Source: Dendronephthya gigantea (Eukaryota > Cnidaria > Anthozoa > Malacalcyonacea > Nephtheidae). From it: DNA of 64,000 nt. Where the stretch lies: assembly GCF_004324835.1 (NCBI RefSeq), contig NW_021163061.1, forward strand, positions 682,001-746,000, in the 5' to 3' direction. Positions within the stretch are counted from its first letter, which is position 1. Each line of letters begins with the position of its first letter. This document shows, one piece after another, positions 35,864 through 47,123 of this stretch. The notes beneath the pieces are model-generated. The model ran no database searches and had not been told where the DNA came from. It saw only the letters and a list, made by a program, of their open reading frames with translations. The translations under genes and the position numbers were made by a program.

Positions 35864-35871
35864 TGACGTCA
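35864..35871. promoter_or_regulatory. CRE-like palindrome upstream of trefoil gene 2
   Basis: TGACGTCA, the consensus cAMP/ATF response element, lies about 75 bases upstream of the TATA box of trefoil gene 2. A looser TGATGATGTCATCA occurs about 115 bases upstream of the gene 1 TATA box (near 30073). Function is inferred from position. Confidence 0.45.
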
Positions 35872-36582
35872 TGCATGTTAGCGTGCAGACCATCAGCGTA
35901 GACACATCTGTGTTCAACGGTTCTGACGCAGTAGCTTTGAAAATAGATCTTTGTGTTTAAGAGGTATTCCGTTGTGTAATTATAGATTTGTTGTTGGTAA
36001 TGTTGGACCTGACTTAAGAGTCTCCGGATGTGTCACAAGTGAAAAATTGTACTTGAGCAGCCATGCCCATCTTAGCGATTTTAGGGTCGGTTCGACAGTG
36101 AAGATTTTTAATGTCATTAAGACGTAAATAATTATATCCTGCCTTCATAGCTACATCATAACCATTTTGAAAAGCGAAGGGTGTGCCTGAAAAAGTCTAT
36201 TCAATGTTATTAAAATTAACCATAATTATTGTATTGCATATAAATAGCTAATCGACGTATAAGCTAGGCCTTATTCAAACTAACGAGTTTATTGTTCTCG
36301 TATACAATTAGTTTACTGTAAAACACAAATCGAATTAGTTTTCTGTTAGATTCATATCATATACTAACTCTCCGATGGAAGGCTTGCAGGTCCAAACGTC
36401 GAGAAATATTTTTGTCCCGCTATATATTTTACCTATTTTTACTTAGACAGTTGTTATATAACAACACTTAATGCGTTTTTAAACAAGTTTAATTTGTTTA
36501 ATTCAAACAAGGTTAATTATGAAAACGTGGCTTTATTCCAACCCATTTTAAATGCCCACTTCAAATTTAGTTGCGTGCAATA

Positions 36583-36691
<109 letters not shown>

Positions 36692-37350
36692 GTTCAAATC
36701 ACGCGACATGCAATGCCTGGCATGATAAAGCCATTCATTTATCAACTGCATGCATGCATGCAAGAAGAATACCCTAACAATAAATGCCTTTCTATAATTG
36801 ATAAAGAATTAAAACATTATATCAAAGTTTTTTTCAAAGTTAAGAACTGATTTTATAAGAGTGTCGTCATCACAATATTATTTATAAATATTTTGTAGCC
36901 ACGATATCTAAGAACGTTGCAATATAAACGACCAAACTCCTGGTTTCAGGCCTGTTCATTCCCGATGCATCATCGATATGTATATGCATGCATCCATGAA
37001 ATTTAATCAAGTTGTATGGCAACTATCCCAGGTCACGTTTTAAGAGGTAAAAATTTGGCTTAAAAGGTTTGAAATCAGCGCGTAGGTCAAGTAGAACAGC
37101 TGGATTGAGGGCAGGCACACTCTAACACTATAACAACCCTTTGTGTTTCTTTGTTGATTATAATTTTGTTTCCCAAACTAGAATCAAACAATAAGCCTTT
37201 TATAATTTCTCAATTGACGAAAATAACACTCGATGATGTAATGATTTTGAGATAATTAACTTTTTCTTTCCCATTATCTCTTTTTCATTAACTTTGTACT
37301 CAAAATTTGTACTGTTAAATTGGCTCATTTATGTACACTCTTCACCCTAT

Positions 37351-37421
37351 ATAACCAGGGAGCAGCGTGGCAGCATCTTCAAACAACTTAGCATCAAATG
37401 TGGTATAACAACTGCCTAAAA
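37351..37421. repeat. 70-bp dispersed segment, copy 2
   Basis: Resembles 28271-28340 in the same orientation, including GTGGTATAACAACTGCC. Confidence 0.6.
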
Positions 37422-39680
37422 TAGACAGTGTTTTGGCTATTCACCCTAGCATGTATGTCGTGAAAGTGATCTTGTACACAACGCATATTCAGGTAATTTA
37501 ATCCGGCATTGTATACGCTTTTAATGGAGGCACAATATATATACAAAACACGAATGGTTTTTAAGGTTTTCTATGTTAAAATAGTCACATGCAACAAAGA
37601 TGTTTGTCAAGACGTGACTTGTATTCCAACGAGAGGAAAATAAAGTATTTGAGGAAGATAAATCATTGCCAGGTAATATGCATGGAGTTTGTCAAAACCA
37701 AATCAGTTGCCAAGCTCCCATACGCTCCCATAATATCTCGTGGGCATTCTTGGCTGAAAGAGCCAGCTTCATACCCACGTCAATGAGTTAACTTCCCACG
37801 CTGCCTGGGCGTATATGTGCTTCATTTTTCAATGTCAAGTACTGTATAATGAGTTTGTTAACATTAACGGAAGTCAGGTCGATTGCCATAAAGAAGGTCT
37901 ATTTAGCTACGAAATTGATGCAAGGCCAAAAGGTTAAAATATATTATTACCATGCATTTGTAAGAGTATTATATACGTTGTAAAATCTGAACTGGTGATC
38001 ATATATGAGCACTTCAGTCTTTCTTATATATGAACTTTTTGGAAAGATCATTGATTCTAATTTTGACATTCAAAAGTCAAAACAACTTTACGGTAATTCA
38101 GTAGTGTGGCTTTTTGTCTTTTACTTGATTTGTGCACGTATACCATTGACTATAAAAAGTCTTAAATCCTTTTTTACCAATTTTAAATAGTAGAAACATC
38201 TATTTTCTCCAAGCAGGTGTTTATAAGAATTAACAAATGACTAATGTAGTAGTTGTAGGCTTTAGAAAAAGCAAGATATGAAATGTTTCAACTGTACTAC
38301 TACAGTTTAAATGCATGGATCTTAAATGTGAATCGAAAGCAATCTTTACAAGTTTACTTGACAAATCTTTACAATCAGTATAAGTTATAAAGGCTGAAAG
38401 AAAGAGAGTAGCTTTCGGTTAGAAACAAACTCGCTGCGTAGAGATTAGACGCATTAGAGTTAATTAAAACTTCATGCTATGGATACGAAAAGATTTTCAT
38501 GACAAGTTGTAGGTTCTCTCCTGTTATTTCTGGTGTTTTTAAAGTAAAGGCTTTAGCATGTGACCATTCAAAATTCAGCACAACTGAAAGACTCTTCCAT
38601 GCATGAAATCTTGGGATATCGACTCCTTCGGTACATCCACAATCAATAATTGGTCTTTGTGTAGGTTGACCTTTAACAAAAACGTTAAAATATAGCATGC
38701 AGATGAAACGGACAGGCTAATTGAGAACATTAAGCAACGTTTTGAAGACCCTTTACAGACGCGAAACTGAGTTCTTGTGACGAACCTGTTCATTTCCATT
38801 CCAGATTCGGCACATTAAGATTCCCCGCGTCTGAGACGGGCGTTTTCGTTATAATTTCTCAAAAAGCAAAGAATTGGGAAGAATTCTCATTCGTAGGAAG
38901 GCAAGGGTATATAGGTACACGTGTTGCAGAGTTGTATGTATATCACGCTGCTTCGACTTTCCCAGGAACACGATTGAACGGAAATGACGTAAGAGATACG
39001 CATGCGAGTGTTCTGTAATACGCGCAGCATCGTGCGAACCGCCGGCTGAGAAATCCTGTAATTTTATTTCAGGAAATACGCATTTCCGCGCGAAATCGAA
39101 TTTCCGTGAAGCGCATCTGGACCGTGCGTTGAGCTTCCTCGCCGTCAAACATTAACAACCGAGCCTGTTAAAGGAATTCTCTTGTGAAATTGTCTGGTTA
39201 GAATCTGATGATATTCGAAGTAAAGTGCTATTTGAAATAACTCAATGGTCTACGAAATTCGACAGTATAAGCCATGTACAGTCAAGCAAAAATACAAATT
39301 AACGTGGTGTTTTTTCAAATTATTTTCATACAAAACTGTGGCGATACCATCTTAACATCACCTATGATACTACCGTGTTAAACGGACATTAATGAATTAA
39401 GTCCCTGTGAAAATTGTACTGATAAGTAAGCAGATTAAAACAGCATGAATGAATGTACCATTTTTTGCCCGCCGTACAATGGCTCGCTATTGGTATTCAA
39501 AGAAGAATACTTATCTCTGTATTTAAGACAGATTCTCACCTAGAGTTCCACATGACAAAACGTGTCACTCTCTGATGTCAAAACATAAACATACGGTGTG
39601 CTGAAACGTTTGATGCCAATGCTATGGGACCATATGTCGATGCTCGTAAAGTCATTACAGACGGGATCAACACATTACAC

Positions 39681-40112
39681 TATCCTGTACTGCACTGTGA
39701 CACAACTGTACTATCATGTACTGCACTGTGACACAACTGTACTATCATGTACTGCACTATGACACAACTGTACTATCATGTACTGCACTATGACACAACT
39801 GTACTATCATGTACTGCACTATGACACAACTGTACTATCATGTACTGCACTATGACACAACTGTACTATCATGTACTGCACTATGACACAACTGTACTAT
39901 CATGTACTGCACTATGACACAACTGTACTATCATGTACTGCACTATGACACAACTGTACTATCATGTACTGCACTATGACACAACTGTACTATCATGTAC
40001 TGCACTATGACACAACTGTACTATCATGTACTGCACTATGACACAACTGTACTATCATGTACTGCACTATGACACAACTGTACTATCCTGTACTGCACTA
40101 TGACACAACTGT
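39681..40112. repeat. 31-bp minisatellite, about 14 copies
   Basis: Nearly identical 31-base units (ACTGCACTATGACACAACTG core) with a one-base difference in the first units. There are no variable spacers, so this is not a CRISPR array. It lies just past the NAE1 poly(A) signal. Confidence 0.97.
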
Positions 40113-40196
40113 ACTATGAAACACAACAACTGTACAATCACACAACTGTATATATACAATCGTACAAATACAGCTTCACTTGAGTATAAAACAGCA

Positions 40197-40202
40197 TTTT
40201 AT
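40197..40202 (-). terminator. poly(A) signal AATAAA of NAE1
   Basis: TTTATT on the plus strand, 181 bases past the NAE1 stop codon. Confidence 0.6.
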
Positions 40203-40382
40203 TTTCTGTCTATCAAATAGCACGTTTTATATTACAGTATTTCTCTAGAGGGCATGACTATCTCATGCCAATAATTAGGAAATATTCGAACTTCACAAGG
40301 ATGTGAAATTTTATCCACTATCGTGAAATTTCACATTAAATGCTATCTATGATTTAATACCGTGAATACTTTATGGCTGTGT

Positions 40383-43300
40383 TCAGAATTTCATGGTTAC
40401 CGATGAGCCTGTCATTGCATTATAAATATAGCAGTCATTAAATGGCACATATTGATGGGTTATTAGTTTAATGGCTTCGTGAGCAGCGGCGCCCCCCATG
40501 AATGCAGCCACTGGATGTAGTTCGCAGGCTCCATAACGACACCTGCAATATGAGAAAGGGATCTGTTTATATACTGGATGGCTCTATCTGTTCTAAACTG
40601 TTCTTCCTAGAGGTCCAGTAAGGATCATCTCTTATTGATCCAGTGTTACTACAGGAGGAAACCTAAACTAAACTAACTTTATTTATACTGGATAGTTCTA
40701 TCAGTTCTAAACTGTTCTTCCTAGAGGTCCAGTAAGGATCATCTCTTGTTGATCCAGTGTTACTAAAGGAGGAAACCTAAACTAACTTTATTTATACTGG
40801 ATAGCTCTATCAGTTCTAAACCGTTCTTCCTAGAGGTCCAGTAAGGATCATCTCTTATTGATCCAGTGTTACTAAAGGAGGAAACCTAAACTAACTTTAT
40901 TTATACTGGATAGCTCTATCAGTTCTAAACTGTTCTTCATAGAGGTCTCTTCCCGATCCAGTGTTACCGATTATATTTTCAAGGGAAACTTATATTTATT
41001 AACAAAATGTTTTCATTACATCTACAGCTCAAGTAAAGTCCGGTATATGGTTTTCAAACGCCTCATACCAACGAGAAAGTTACTTCAGCTGAAAAAGGTA
41101 AGAAAGCACTTACATTTCTTTAATATAGTCGTCCTTTATTCCACAATGAACACCCCATTCTTTGAACAAATCCGTGACACAGGCCTATCATATTGGAGCA
41201 AAAAATATCATATCTATATCTATATTCAATATGCCGGTTAAAAATCTTGTGCTTCTTAAAAATCGAACCTGCAATCTTTCACAGTCTCCCTCTACATCTT
41301 CATCGACCTCGCCTGAATTTGAAAAGGTCAATTTCAGTTAAGAACCATGCACTGTTGACAAATCATACCTAATTTTAGTGTGCAGTGATAAACAATTTGT
41401 GATGTGATAGAAGTAAAATGTGCAGTGATAAAATGAGAAATGTGCAGTGATAAATGGTGATTCCCCAACAGACCTCACTCTGCCGAGGTGGGTTCACAAG
41501 TAATTGTCCCCAAAATGCTGGAAATCAAGTCACAGGGACTCAAAAGAACAGGAAATTTTCTGCAAGAGGTCCTGCAGACCCCCTGCAATTTCCCCATCTA
41601 CAAATCACCAATTTCCAGTTAGGACTATTTTTATAATACCCCCCCCTCTCCACTATACTATTGTGATGATATGTGCAGTGATGAAAATTCTTAAAATTAG
41701 CTATGTGACAAATCCACCCTCAAAGTTATAATTCTAAATGCAGATTTCGGATTGCAATGCTATCCGTATATATAAGAATTATGCTCTTTCAATGTTTGCT
41801 CTAAGTTTGTTTACAAACTCGCTGGTTGTACCTGGATATCTGTCGAAACTAGAGTAAAATTTATCCACCGCTCGTAGAAGAACATAGAAAATAACATCAT
41901 TATCTGGTTCGTCTATCAGACCATCTATAAAAGGGGGAATTAGTTTCCACAGCATAAAAACAGTGAAATGTAGAGGATTTTGACCAGTTTCATCCGTTCA
42001 ATATGACGATAAATACTAACCTAGACATTGTGGAAAGGTTTTGTATTCTTCGCAAAGCGATGAACATCTTATAACTCGTAGAAACGCAGAGTTTTTACCT
42101 ATATGGCAAAAATGCAGTCTTTGAAATCATCTATTTGCAAAACAGCTGCATGACTATTCTTGACGCTATGAAGTCGACTTACAAAACAACCGGATCTCAT
42201 CGTCTTCGATAAAATTTGATTTCTATACGTGGAAAAACAGACGTTTTTCACGATGCAAACACACTTCGTAATCCCGAATTTTGGGATGTACAAGAATTAC
42301 TCAAACATCCTTCCACGTACCTTGCCTATTGAACTGAGAATTGCTCGTAGTTTTTCTGATATATTTTGTATATCTTCCAGAGCCTTTTCGTGGTAACTGC
42401 ATGAGAATATAACGTGCAAATTAGAGTGAAAATATTTTACGATTTAAAGCGAGGAATATCAGCGATGCTTTGTACCAATTTTGTAGTTGGATAAACCGTT
42501 TTGAGTCAGCCGTCATATCAGGAATCGAGCCTCGTAACGGTAGATTGCCTTGAAGATAAAAAAGTCGTTTCGGATTAGTCGTTTTGAAAAGAGTTGTTTT
42601 GATTTAAACTCGAATGAGATTCCGCACTTAAACGCAAAGATACTCTGTGATTATGATCAGAAAAACAAAGCATTGTTTTGCTCAAATACTTTTAGTAACC
42701 AGTTAGTTAGTCTATGCACCTTACCTGTTTCATTTACAAATTCTTTTAACGCTCTGCAGAGAATCCAAAACGCGGAACTCTATACAAGCATGTAGAAAGT
42801 TGTATTTTTATTACACGATGCTTCGGCATTAACTCATACTTACATGAAAACTTACAGAAGGAGTGATAGTTTCACAATGACTATCATTTAGTATTTCTTG
42901 GATTGTGCCGGGTATCTATAAGGGGGAGAAATTGATTAAAAGATATGAATCTCGAATAGTTTTATGTTGGGGATGCAAAGAAAGAGATATAATGTCGTTT
43001 CTCACCCTTGTCGTGTTGAGTGAAGTATTAACAGCCTTCAGGGCTTCTTCGAAGTTGTCTTCTTCTTCTGGTGCCCCGTTCTCTTTAACCAAAATACCTT
43101 TTGCCAAGGAAATAATTTAGATATAAACTTAAGATTGAAATTCATCCAGAAATCTAAACTAACTTTACTTCTACTGGACAGCTGCATTAGCTCTCTAAGT
43201 TCTAAACCATTCTTCCAAGAATTTGTGTTAAAATGGACATTATATTTGCTGGTCATCGGCTAAAAGATGGTCGTTTAAGTGATTTCAAATATTAGGCCGT

Positions 43301-45946
43301 GTCTTTACCTTGACGAAGCGTGTCTTTAAACGAACATTTCTCTTTGTAATTTTGTGGGGTTTTGCCTTCGTGCTAAAACAGTGCATGGGTGATAATGAGA
43401 GGAAGCTTTGCTTGCATGTACACGTCCAGTAAGAGTAGGAAAGTGGCGAAATAAAAAAGCCTACCGTTTGTTTCCACTTTTGAAGATACTTGAGAAGCAG
43501 GACTACGTATGGTGTATGAGAATGCTCCTATAAAAAAGTAACAAATTAGTACCCGCTTAGTTCTGGAATTGGTCTTCCTAGAGGTTCAGAGAAGGTCAAG
43601 ATATCTATTTTCACAAATCTTTAATCAATTTTATCACTACAGCTTAATACCGTACCAGTTTTGACATAGAAGTTAATTCAAGCGAGTCTGAGAATGCCTG
43701 TAGTCGAGGAAATGGCTTGTCAAGGCGGAGGTCTTCGAAAGCGTTGTCCGGATGAGATTCTACAACTGTAGTTTAGAAAGAATTATAGTCGATTTACGAC
43801 AGTCAGTCTCCTCCTCACGATGGATACATAAACTTTGAGTACATTCGCGTACCTGTGTGCTCCTGAACAACCAGTCTCATCATCCCAATCATCCCATATG
43901 CCGAGCACAGCAGCAAGGGGATGCCTGCCTCCCACAGGCATGACGAAATTTTCAAACGTGTTCTAGACATACAGCAGAATAAGTTTTGCTCAGATTTTTT
44001 TGCTTAGATACGGGGGTTAAAATTGGAGAGAGGGGTTAAGATTGGAGAGAGGGTTGAAATTGGGGAGAAGGGTTGAGATTCAAGAGAGGGGTTGAAATTG
44101 GGCAGAGGGGTATAAATCGAAGAGTGGGGTTTAGAATTGGAGAGAGGGGTTGAAATTGGGGAGAAGGGTTGAGATTGGAGAGTGGGGTTGAAATTGGGGA
44201 GAGGCGTTGAAATTGGAGAGTGGGGTTTAAATTGGAGAGGGGTTGAAATCGAAGAGAGAGAGAGGGATTAAAATTGGACAGAGGGGTTAATATTAGAAGG
44301 AAGGGTTGAAATTAGAGAGGGAACATTATTATTAGAGCTGCATCTGGCAGAAATAATTTTATTAATTTTATATATGTTTTCTCCAAAATCTGCATTACCT
44401 TTCAACCAAGCCTGTTGCAATGACCACGGTAAATTCTTTGAAAAAATCCGGGTTATTTGTGGCTAAATCAGACGGATCCTTGACAAAACAACACAATTAT
44501 TTCGCTCATTTTTGAGGGTATTATAAGCTAGCATGAATAAAGCAGTTATTAAGAAGTGCTCACCTCTTCAATAAAATTTCCCGACACATCTGGGTTTAAT
44601 TCTTGTAAAAGCTCAACAGCGCACTGAGCGCGGCTTTTTCCAACATATTTGTTACTTAAAAAGAAGCTAATTGAACAATATTTGGTTAACAAGTGTTCAT
44701 GAATGACATTAGTATTTCATTAATGCCAGAAATATTAAAACTGTAAATTTGCCTGAAGATTTTCTTACTTATTTCCTATGTCCTTATCACATATTTTGTG
44801 TTTATCGACAACGGAGAATGAGCCAACCCCTGTAAAATAATTGCAAACACTGGTTTAGAGATGAACATGGATGGCTTTGATACATTTTTTATGTTCGTCT
44901 GGGAAAATTCTAAACAGCTGCTTAAAAACAACATCAGAAGAAAAGTGTGTGAAGTGTAATAAACATAAAAGTTTCATTGTTCCCAAATTTACATCTCTTA
45001 AAAGTAGAATAGCATTGCAAGTTGCAAGAAAAATTGCACAGTGTAACAGGGCCTTTAAGGTAAAGAGGAAATTTTACTGAGAATTGTGTTAGAATTCTGC
45101 GGTATAGTTGCATACCTGGAAGGACAAGATTTTTGAGAATTTCGGTCCCAAGAGCTGTTGCATTGATCAAACAAACTTTTGCAGTTTCGAGCTTTTTCTG
45201 ACCATGATCACCCCATAGCCTAGAGAAGATGTCTTCAGGTAATAGAAGAACTCTGTAGTGCATATCTAGGGAGGTATTTAAGGGGGTTCTGGTGCAGATC
45301 AGAGAAACAAACTTGTAGGACTGTGCGCTCCACAACAAGTCATCATAAGCAACAAGCACCTAGCAATATCTTGATTACAATTTAATACATTGATAAAACA
45401 TGAAATGTGAAAGAATTTGATCTTTTCTGATCTTCCTTAAATCTTTGTCAAATAAGGTTTATAGGGGCTGTGTATTTTGAAGTTAATAAGTTTAATTGCT
45501 ACAACCATGCATGTATAATCGATCGCTATTGTCACCACTTGATGAAGACACTGGATCAGTGTGTCGAAGGTTGAGTCATTAATATAATCTATGTAATTAT
45601 TTTCATTATTCACACCAGAGTAGTGATAATAGTGATGGTTCTTGTATTTTGAAAATGATATAGCATAGAATAGCATAATATCATTAATAGACTCAAGATT
45701 TTATATCCCACGTACCATAAGGATGCATATAAATTCGTACTTTCTTCAATTTGTATTACAAAACGAGGCCAATGTATCGTGTTTGTTTATAGTATAATTA
45801 AGACTTGTCTGACTTAATAACATGTCGAATGGAAATATGACTTCAGACATCATCAGATTACAGCGGAAACCCTTGAATTTCGGAAGCTGTGCAACTCACC
45901 TTAGCTGCCTATCATATTTCTTGTCTTTTTCTGTAGCTCTTGCCAT
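40383..45946 (-). CDS. NAE1: NAE1/APP-BP1, regulatory subunit of the NEDD8-activating enzyme, 20 coding exons
   Basis: Coding exons in transcript order: 45900-45946, 45116-45219, 44769-44829, 44564-44666, 44399-44478, 43853-43962, 43656-43765, 43465-43527, 43309-43372, 43006-43097, 42856-42915, 42725-42779, 42476-42548, 42321-42396, 42183-42222, 42021-42098, 41832-41924, 41269-41312, 41114-41184, 40383-40542. They sum to 1584 nt, an intact frame of 527 aa (human NAE1 has 534). The start is [16 protein letters not shown], then [67 protein letters not shown] and the C-terminal [20 protein letters not shown] (about 476-495). NAE1 pairs with UBA3 to adenylate NEDD8 and load it on UBC12 for cullin neddylation. 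NAE1 is the half lacking the catalytic cysteine, and none is expected here. Introns carry a 114-bp repeat array, a minisatellite and a MITE arm. Confidence 0.97.
40566..40960 (-). repeat. 114-bp tandem repeat, about 3.5 copies, inverted
   Basis: The same family as the other arrays, on the minus strand, in the last NAE1 intron (between exons 41114-41184 and 40383-40542). Units are in sense with the NAE1 transcript, so the embedded AATAAA is too. Two units lack a 5-bp TAAAC duplication seen in the first. Confidence 0.93.
43155..43221 (-). repeat. decayed fragment of the 114-bp repeat
   Basis: CTAAACTAACTTTACTTCTA through TTCTAAACCATTCTTCC matches the inverted unit with many changes. A further scrap (TCTTCCTAGAGGTTCAGAG) lies near 43572. 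Both are in NAE1 introns. Confidence 0.6.
44012..44325. repeat. purine-rich minisatellite of about 20 bp
   Basis: Degenerate units of GGGGTTGAAATTGGAGAGA fill the NAE1 intron between exons 44399-44478 and 43853-43962. Confidence 0.9.
44991..45057. mobile_element. single arm of the GGCCCTGTTACA MITE
   Basis: About 65 bases (CATTGCAAGTTGCAAGAAAA through GTAACAGGGCC) match one arm of the 18812-19027 element. The partner arm is missing. Located in the NAE1 intron between exons 45116-45219 and 44769-44829. Confidence 0.75.
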
Positions 45947-45989
45947 TTTAGCCGGTTTCTCGCTTTGTTTTTCAACACTTTCACAACTC

Positions 45990-46136
45990 TTCCTCTTCAT
46001 AATTCCACCATATTTGACAACACGAGTCTGCGTGACCTGGAAATTTACGTCAGCGATCTCACAATCCGCGGTACTTCGTGATCACTGCATCACACGGATT
46101 CACGAGAAATGTTTCAACTTTCAAAGTGAAAATTGA
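45990..46136. promoter_or_regulatory. NAE1 5' flank, duplicated at other sites in the cluster
   Basis: The segment upstream of the NAE1 ATG (GACCTGGAAATTTACGTCAG onward, then GTACTTCGTGATC) recurs next to the 3' flanks of the zinc-finger units at about 50550-50690, 53370-53500, 55310-55435 and 57165-57305. Position suggests NAE1 promoter sequence; the start site is not established. Confidence 0.5.
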
Positions 46137-46401
46137 AAAATGCTGACATGACGATAAAGACACTTTGTACAAAACTAGTTCAAATGTTCAATAAATGTTT
46201 GATATTATAATAATAGAATTTACTTTTTCAGCACATAATTTATAAATTTCAACCCATGTAACCCAACCGTATTATTTAACATGCAAGTGATGAAAAAAAC
46301 CTAATTCTTATAAAATAATAACAACAAGTTCTGTATATTTGAAATGACATGAACAAAATATTAAGATATCCCACAAAATATTTACAGTTTATCTAATCAA
46401 G

Positions 46402-46674
46402 TTAGTGAGCCATCATCATATTATGATGGGTGGTATATATATGATCTTCAAGTTCACTTTGAACATCAAACTCATGACCACATACTCCACAAATATAACC
46501 AATACAAACTGGTTCTTTTGTATTTAACTTAAGATGGACATTAGCTATTTTTCCTGCTCTTTTACCTATTGCTAAGTAATCACATTCATGGGATTTTCTA
46601 TGATTTCTTAAAGAACTTAAAATCTTTTATCACAAGCATCACATTCATAAGGCTCCTCTCCAGTATGTGTTCTT
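46402..46674 (-). pseudogene. degenerate C-terminal part of zinc-finger unit 1
   Basis: Downstream of the open frame at 46675-46923 the sequence still encodes, with a stop inside a finger (ACDKRF then TAA), the cluster's conserved end: SHECDY..., [20 protein letters not shown] and [17 protein letters not shown]. An in-frame TAG also stands where intact units have CAG before ADKL. So the ancestral array has been cut off from its tail. Confidence 0.75.
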
Positions 46675-46962
<288 letters not shown>

Positions 46963-47123
46963 CTACTTCAATAAAAACTAAATGAAATAGAAAGACATGA
47001 CTGTAAATTAGATTCTTTATAACTGTCATTTCAACATTTTTATTTATGATTCCCGCTTTCCTCAAATCGATCCAATCACCGATAAGTTTAAAAAACTATG
47101 TAGATCAACATATTACAAACCTG

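Noticed and set aside
38849-39148. 99-codon minus-strand frame
   Set aside because: A GC-richer stretch with no recognisable motif and no splice partners; likely chance.
39681-40112. CRISPR-like array of 31-bp units
   Set aside because: Units are contiguous with no unique spacers in a eukaryotic genome. It is a minisatellite.
45822-46136. 104-codon plus-strand frame over the NAE1 start
   Set aside because: Antisense to NAE1 exon 1 and its duplicated 5' flank; no splice or family support.
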